From NCBI GenBank assembly GCA_002344425.1, contig DDTV01000035.1:1-13777 (forward strand): a stretch of DNA of 13,777 nucleotides, written 5' to 3'. The notes below the pieces were generated by a model, which was given only the letters and a program-made list of their open reading frames with translations, did no database searches and was not told the DNA's origin. Origin of the DNA: Candidatus Falkowbacteria bacterium UBA2355 (GTDB taxonomy: Bacteria; Patescibacteriota; Patescibacteriia; Patescibacteriales; Patescibacteriaceae). Numbering within the stretch: position 1 is the stretch's first letter; each line of letters starts with the position of its first letter. Made by a program: the position numbers and the translations under genes. Positions 12,250 through 13,777 of this stretch are shown one piece after another.

Positions 12250-13596
12250 TCAATTAGATATGTATATTGTGACATTGCCTATGGTTTTGGCAAGCCGATA
12301 GTTTTGTTCAATAAAATCATCGACCGGATTATCGCGATTATAAGCGAACTTTTCTACAACCGCGTAATTAAGTACGGCGCAATGCGGCCTTTTATCCGCC
12401 AACTTATCAGCCGCGTCTATGAATTGCGCCTCGCTTTGTTGGTCGGTAATTAGAATTGAATAAGGAATCTGATTAAGACTGCGTAGTTCAAAATACAAAC
12501 CTGGTAAAAAGGGGCCGGCATATATGCCTTGGTTTTTGGGACAGATTTTTTTTATCTCCCCGACAAAATGATTGGTGATTGATCTATTAAAGAGCGGCCT
12601 CGGCACGGCGACAACCACCATCGCAATCAAGGTTAGGGCGATTATTATTCTGTCGCTTTTTCGACCGGTGATTGATTCTAGCGAAACCGCCGTCAAAACA
12701 AAAAAAGGAAAAAGAGCTTGAAACAAATGAGCGGCATCAGCGCGCGGCAAACTAGCCGCCGATAAAACCAAGCCAAACAAAAATAAAAGCAATTTTATAT
12801 TTATTTTTTGGCCCCTTCTTTCAATAAAGGCCGGCAGGCTAAGAGCAACGGCCAGGGCCAGCGAAACTACTAACAACGCTGATGAAACGGCGTTTGTTTC
12901 AATGTAGTGCCCCAGCGGAAAAACTATCAATGATTCATAGAGCAGACTGGGCGGCCAAATCAATAAAATAAGGCCGATTGGCGCTAGCGAGCTTAAGGTA
13001 AAAATTATCAAGGCTTTATAGTGAAGCCGCCGACAAAAAGTCATTAATAATAAATAACTTAACAAAACAAAATAGGCTGCCAGCCCCTTGTGCTGTAAAA
13101 ACAAACAACCCGCCGAGCTGCAAAGACCGCCCCATAAGTAATAAGAATTTTTTCTTCCGGCGGCACCGATAAAGTACAGCGCCCAAATAAGTGCCGTGAG
13201 ATTAAAGGCGTTGTGATTTATTAAAGGCCAAAATGAAGAGCTGGCAATAAAAAGCGCCGGCGGTAAAAAACGCCAGCGCTCTAAACCCAAAAGACGGCCC
13301 AGTTGATATGTTCCCAGCGCGCCCAGCGAGGCCAAACAAAGGCCAAGAGTTGCCGCCGAAGCAAAAGAAACTTCGCTTAATCGCCACCAAGCGGCCAATA
13401 AATAAGGCGCCAATGGCGCAATGAATTCGAAATTATCAAGATACATTGTTCGGCCGTTGATAATATTCCAAGCCGCATTCAAAACCACTCCCTCGTCACT
13501 ATCGAGTTGGTGTTGGGAGTGCAGTAGAACAAGGCCAAGCAATAATGGTAACCAAAAATAATGTCGTTTAACAGCTTGTTTAATTGACGCGTGCAT
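12250..13596 (-). CDS. Polytopic GT-C-type glycosyltransferase (GT39/ArnT-like)
   Basis: The 448-aa protein has about nine to eleven hydrophobic helices up to residue 335 and a soluble C-terminal part of about 110 residues. After the first helix comes LDSDEGVVLNAAWNIINGR (31-49), then a segment with APLAPYLLAA. An acidic D-x-D-E motif in the first external loop followed by a G-R and P-L-P pattern is characteristic of GT-C enzymes that use polyprenyl-phosphate sugars. The substrate is unknown. It overlaps the upstream partial gene by 17 bases and abuts the GT2 gene, which could supply its lipid-linked donor. The family call rests on topology and the acidic loop; a precise family (GT39, GT83 or an unclassified relative) cannot be settled by eye. 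Confidence 0.72.
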   Translation of the reverse strand: MHASIKQAVKRHYFWLPLLLGLVLLHSQHQLDSDEGVVLNAAWNIINGRTMYLDNFEFIAPLAPYLLAAWWRLSEVSFASAATLGLCLASLGALGTYQLGRLLGLERWRFLPPALFIASSSFWPLINHNAFNLTALIWALYFIGAAGRKNSYYLWGGLCSSAGCLFLQHKGLAAYFVLLSYLLLMTFCRRLHYKALIIFTLSSLAPIGLILLIWPPSLLYESLIVFPLGHYIETNAVSSALLVVSLALAVALSLPAFIERRGQKINIKLLLFLFGLVLSAASLPRADAAHLFQALFPFFVLTAVSLESITGRKSDRIIIALTLIAMVVVAVPRPLFNRSITNHFVGEIKKICPKNQGIYAGPFLPGLYFELRSLNQIPYSILITDQQSEAQFIDAADKLADKRPHCAVLNYAVVEKFAYNRDNPVDDFIEQNYRLAKTIGNVTIYISN

Positions 13597-13777
13597 ACAA
13601 GGTTGCCGTCTCGTCGCTATAAATTACTTTCCAGCGTTGAGAGTTTTTTAGAAATTCAATCAAAGGATTAAATCTTGTTTTATATTCTTTACCCAAAACA
13701 AAACGTTCAATCCAATCCGGTTCAAAAGGTTTTTCCTTGCTCTTGAACATAATTAATTCAATGCTGTATTCATCAAG
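13580..13777 (-). CDS. C-terminal end of an unidentified protein (5'-truncated by window edge)
   Basis: On the minus strand the frame is open from the window edge (13777) to TAA at 13582-13580, giving 65 residues without a stop. The visible part is soluble, with LDEYSIELIMFK at its start, WIERFVLGKEYKTRFNPL in the middle and WKVIYSDETATLYARVN at the end. A C-terminus of the type W-K-V-I-Y-x-D-x-x-x-x-L-Y-x-R is common in large membrane glycosyltransferases and related envelope proteins, which would fit its operon partners, but this is inference from style and context. It overlaps the next gene's start by 17 bases, so it belongs to the same minus-strand operon. Confidence 0.7.
   Translation of the reverse strand, partial: LDEYSIELIMFKSKEKPFEPDWIERFVLGKEYKTRFNPLIEFLKNSQRWKVIYSDETATLYARVN

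Noticed and set aside
12229..12453. + strand ORF of 74 aa
   Set aside because: Antisense shadow across the junction of the GT2 and GT-C genes.
13202..13390. Minus-strand ORF of 62 aa
   Set aside because: Lies wholly inside the GT-C gene in another frame.
1..13777. Alternative genetic code (UGA as sense)
   Set aside because: TGA ends rnpA exactly at the yidD start and ends the GT-C gene one base before the GT2 start, so it acts as a normal stop.
1..13777. Mobile elements, prophage genes or a CRISPR array
   Set aside because: No transposase or integrase-like ORF, no terminal inverted repeats and no regularly spaced repeats were seen.

Overview
This 13.8 kb window looks like the replication-origin neighbourhood of a small-genome bacterium, most plausibly a member of the Patescibacteria (Candidate Phyla Radiation). 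This is inferred from protein character: a compact class A penicillin-binding protein with an Ig-like tail, a 3D-domain exported protein, and a YidC of only 236 aa with no lipoprotein signal. TGA is used as a normal stop (rnpA, the GT-C gene), so the UGA=Gly code of Gracilibacteria/Absconditabacteria does not apply. No mobile elements, CRISPR arrays or prophage genes are visible.

Left part (1-4200): the 3' end of an unidentified + strand gene runs into a terminator. It faces a minus-strand pair, a bactofilin followed (8-base overlap) by a degenerate diacylglycerol-kinase-fold protein. Then come tRNA-Arg(CCU) and tRNA-Ala(GGC), each behind its own sigma70-type promoter, a SAM methyltransferase plus a small membrane protein, a strong terminator, a YraN-family nuclease, and a secreted 3D-domain protein with tandem TTGACA promoters, followed by tRNA-Cys(GCA).

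Middle (4160-8945): three DnaA-box-like 9-mers lie just after tRNA-Cys. Next is a stretch of about 315 bp with an excellent extended -10 promoter, a textbook terminator and many complementary segments, but no credible ORF. I interpret it as a structured non-coding RNA that I cannot assign to a known family, and it is the most interesting item here. It faces the minus-strand operon rpmH-rnpA-yidD-yidC. On the other side, dnaA and dnaN run on the + strand, with DnaA-box-like sites before dnaA and in the dnaA-dnaN gap (probable oriC).

Right part (8947-13777): a tightly packed minus-strand operon holds the tail of an unidentified gene, a GT-C-type membrane glycosyltransferase, a DPM1-like GT2 and a bifunctional penicillin-binding protein. 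The arrangement suggests lipid-linked sugar transfer coordinated with cell-wall synthesis. dnaN and the penicillin-binding gene end tail to tail only 2 bp apart.

Across the window almost no start codon has a Shine-Dalgarno-like sequence, while promoters repeatedly show an extended -10 (TGn) element.
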